From Deltaproteobacteria bacterium (lineage in GTDB: Bacteria; Desulfobacterota; B13-G15), in the NCBI GenBank assembly GCA_003646585.1, contig QMLA01000035.1:1-7869 (forward strand): a DNA stretch of 7,869 nt, written 5' to 3'. Within the stretch, counting starts at the first letter, position 1. Each line of letters opens with the position of its first letter. Of the stretch, positions 7,631 to 7,869 are shown piece by piece. The notes below the pieces were generated by a model. The model was not told the origin of the DNA. It saw only the letters and a program-made list of their open reading frames with translations, and made no database searches. Made by a program: the position numbers and the translations under genes.

Positions 7631-7640
7631 GATCACCTCC
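7631..7640 (-). promoter_or_regulatory. Unusually long Shine-Dalgarno of dapF
   Basis: GGAGGTGATC on the minus strand is a 10-base perfect complement to the conserved 3' end of bacterial 16S rRNA (GAUCACCUCC). It ends six bases before the ATG at 7624, so the GGAGG core is 11 bases away, slightly far. It settles the start codon. An upstream CCTCC (7658-7654) could pair with its GGAGG. Confidence 0.85.
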
Positions 7641-7662
7641 ACCCCCGGGGGCCGGAGGAGGG

Positions 7663-7691
7663 GTTTTAACAATGATCCCCTTTTTTGTCAA
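7663..7691 (-). promoter_or_regulatory. Sigma-70-type promoter of dapF-dapB
   Basis: On the minus strand, a consensus -35 TTGACA (7691-7686) is separated by exactly 17 bp from TAAAAC (7668-7663), which matches the -10 consensus at four of six positions. The predicted transcription start is near 7656, giving a leader of about 30 nt that contains the dapF Shine-Dalgarno. The perfect -35, ideal spacing and position make this the best promoter in the window. Confidence 0.7.
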
Positions 7692-7711
7692 CTTCGCCTG
7701 CCGGCGGGGTG

Positions 7712-7869
7712 GTGCATAGGTATGGAGATCGGTACCACCCTGGGGAAGGAGGGTTGGGGAGGGCAGAGGCTGCCCACCTCATCCTTGAGGTGTTCCGCAG
7801 GGATGGGATACGCTGGGATCGACAAATCAAACCCCTCAGGGGATGGGAGCCGTGGGTAAAGTATATCAC
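7712..7869 (+). CDS. Possible hypothetical protein, 3' end beyond window
   Basis: A plus-strand frame is open from 7676 to the window end; GTG codons at 7709 and 7712 are the likeliest starts, giving at least 52 residues. It begins VHRYGDRYHPGEGG and continues with a helix-like LGRAEAAHLILEVFRRDG, then a tryptophan-containing segment ending WVKYI. Base composition by codon position (GC lowest at position 2) and the amphipathic stretch look protein-like. I do not recognise a family. No good Shine-Dalgarno precedes either GTG. The codon-aligned minus-strand frame is also open (7688-7867) but yields a proline-rich product. If real, the gene is transcribed divergently from dapF. It may instead be non-coding. 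Confidence 0.35.
   Translation, partial: MHRYGDRYHPGEGGLGRAEAAHLILEVFRRDGIRWDRQIKPLRGWEPWVKYI
7761..7792. other. Two abutting perfect hairpins
   Basis: GGGCAG-AGG-CTGCCC (7761-7775) is immediately followed by ACCTC-ATCCTTG-type pairing with GAGGT (7776-7780 with 7787-7791). A third small one, CCCC-TCA-GGGG, is at 7832-7842. No T-run follows on the plus strand. On the minus strand the third hairpin is followed by TTTGATTT, a weak terminator-like pattern. They may be chance structures inside a coding region or part of a structured RNA whose remainder is outside the window. Confidence 0.3.

Noticed and set aside
7625..7672. Longer dapF starting at TTG 7672
   Set aside because: The codon lies in the predicted promoter spacer, the extra 16 residues are not family-like, and the ATG at 7624 has a 10-base Shine-Dalgarno.
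7623..7859. Plus-strand 78-residue frame over the dapF leader and window tail
   Set aside because: Begins inside the dapF start region on the opposite strand and gives a glycine/serine-rich product; the other plus frame from 7712 looks more protein-like.
7688..7867. Minus-strand frame reading towards dapF, ending at the -35 element
   Set aside because: About a quarter proline, codon-aligned antisense to the better plus frame. Not fully excluded: it could be the 3' end of an upstream gene.
1..7869. CRISPR arrays, IS elements, tRNA, att sites, toxin-antitoxin pairs
   Set aside because: I looked for regular direct repeats, terminal inverted repeats, tRNA T-loop motifs and small paired genes and saw none; genes are contiguous housekeeping types.

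Overview
This window looks like ordinary chromosomal sequence from a GC-rich bacterium (by eye about 55-60 % G+C). AGG is the dominant arginine codon in the stretches I read, and genes are packed so tightly that several overlap. The gene set (CarB, CobO, PncA, a 14-TM MFS exporter, an XdhC-type protein, DapB, DapF) and the codon use would fit a Desulfobacterota-like or other thermophile-leaning anaerobe. That placement is only an inference. I see no phage, IS, plasmid, CRISPR, tRNA or rRNA sequence.

Layout. (1) Positions 1-2905, plus strand: the 3' three-quarters of carB (the gene begins before the window), then cobO after a 10-bp gap with its own strong Shine-Dalgarno. (2) Positions 2910-4918, minus strand: an MFS transporter whose stop overlaps the start of pncA (nicotinamidase) as ATGA, a two-gene translationally coupled unit. 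It converges on cobO with only 4 bp between the stop codons. (3) Positions 4919-5008: a 90-bp divergent intergenic region. (4) Positions 5009-6025, plus strand: an XdhC/CoxI-family molybdenum-hydroxylase maturation protein. (5) Positions 6006-7624, minus strand: dapF then dapB, coupled by another ATGA overlap. The dapB 3' end overlaps the xdhC 3' end by 20 bp. A convincing sigma-70-type promoter and an exceptionally long Shine-Dalgarno precede dapF. (6) Positions 7692-7869: an unassigned tail that may hold the 5' end of a divergent gene running off the window.

How the genes fit together. CarB makes carbamoyl phosphate for pyrimidines and arginine. CobO adenosylates corrinoids. DapF and DapB serve the lysine/meso-diaminopimelate pathway. 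PncA turns nicotinamide into nicotinate for NAD salvage. The most suggestive neighbourhood is transporter-pncA back to back with xdhC. XdhC proteins mature xanthine-dehydrogenase-family molybdenum hydroxylases, and nicotinate dehydrogenase is one such enzyme, so a nicotinamide/nicotinate uptake or catabolic locus is conceivable. No hydroxylase is visible here, so this remains a hypothesis. I found no clear new system; most of the window is well-understood housekeeping.
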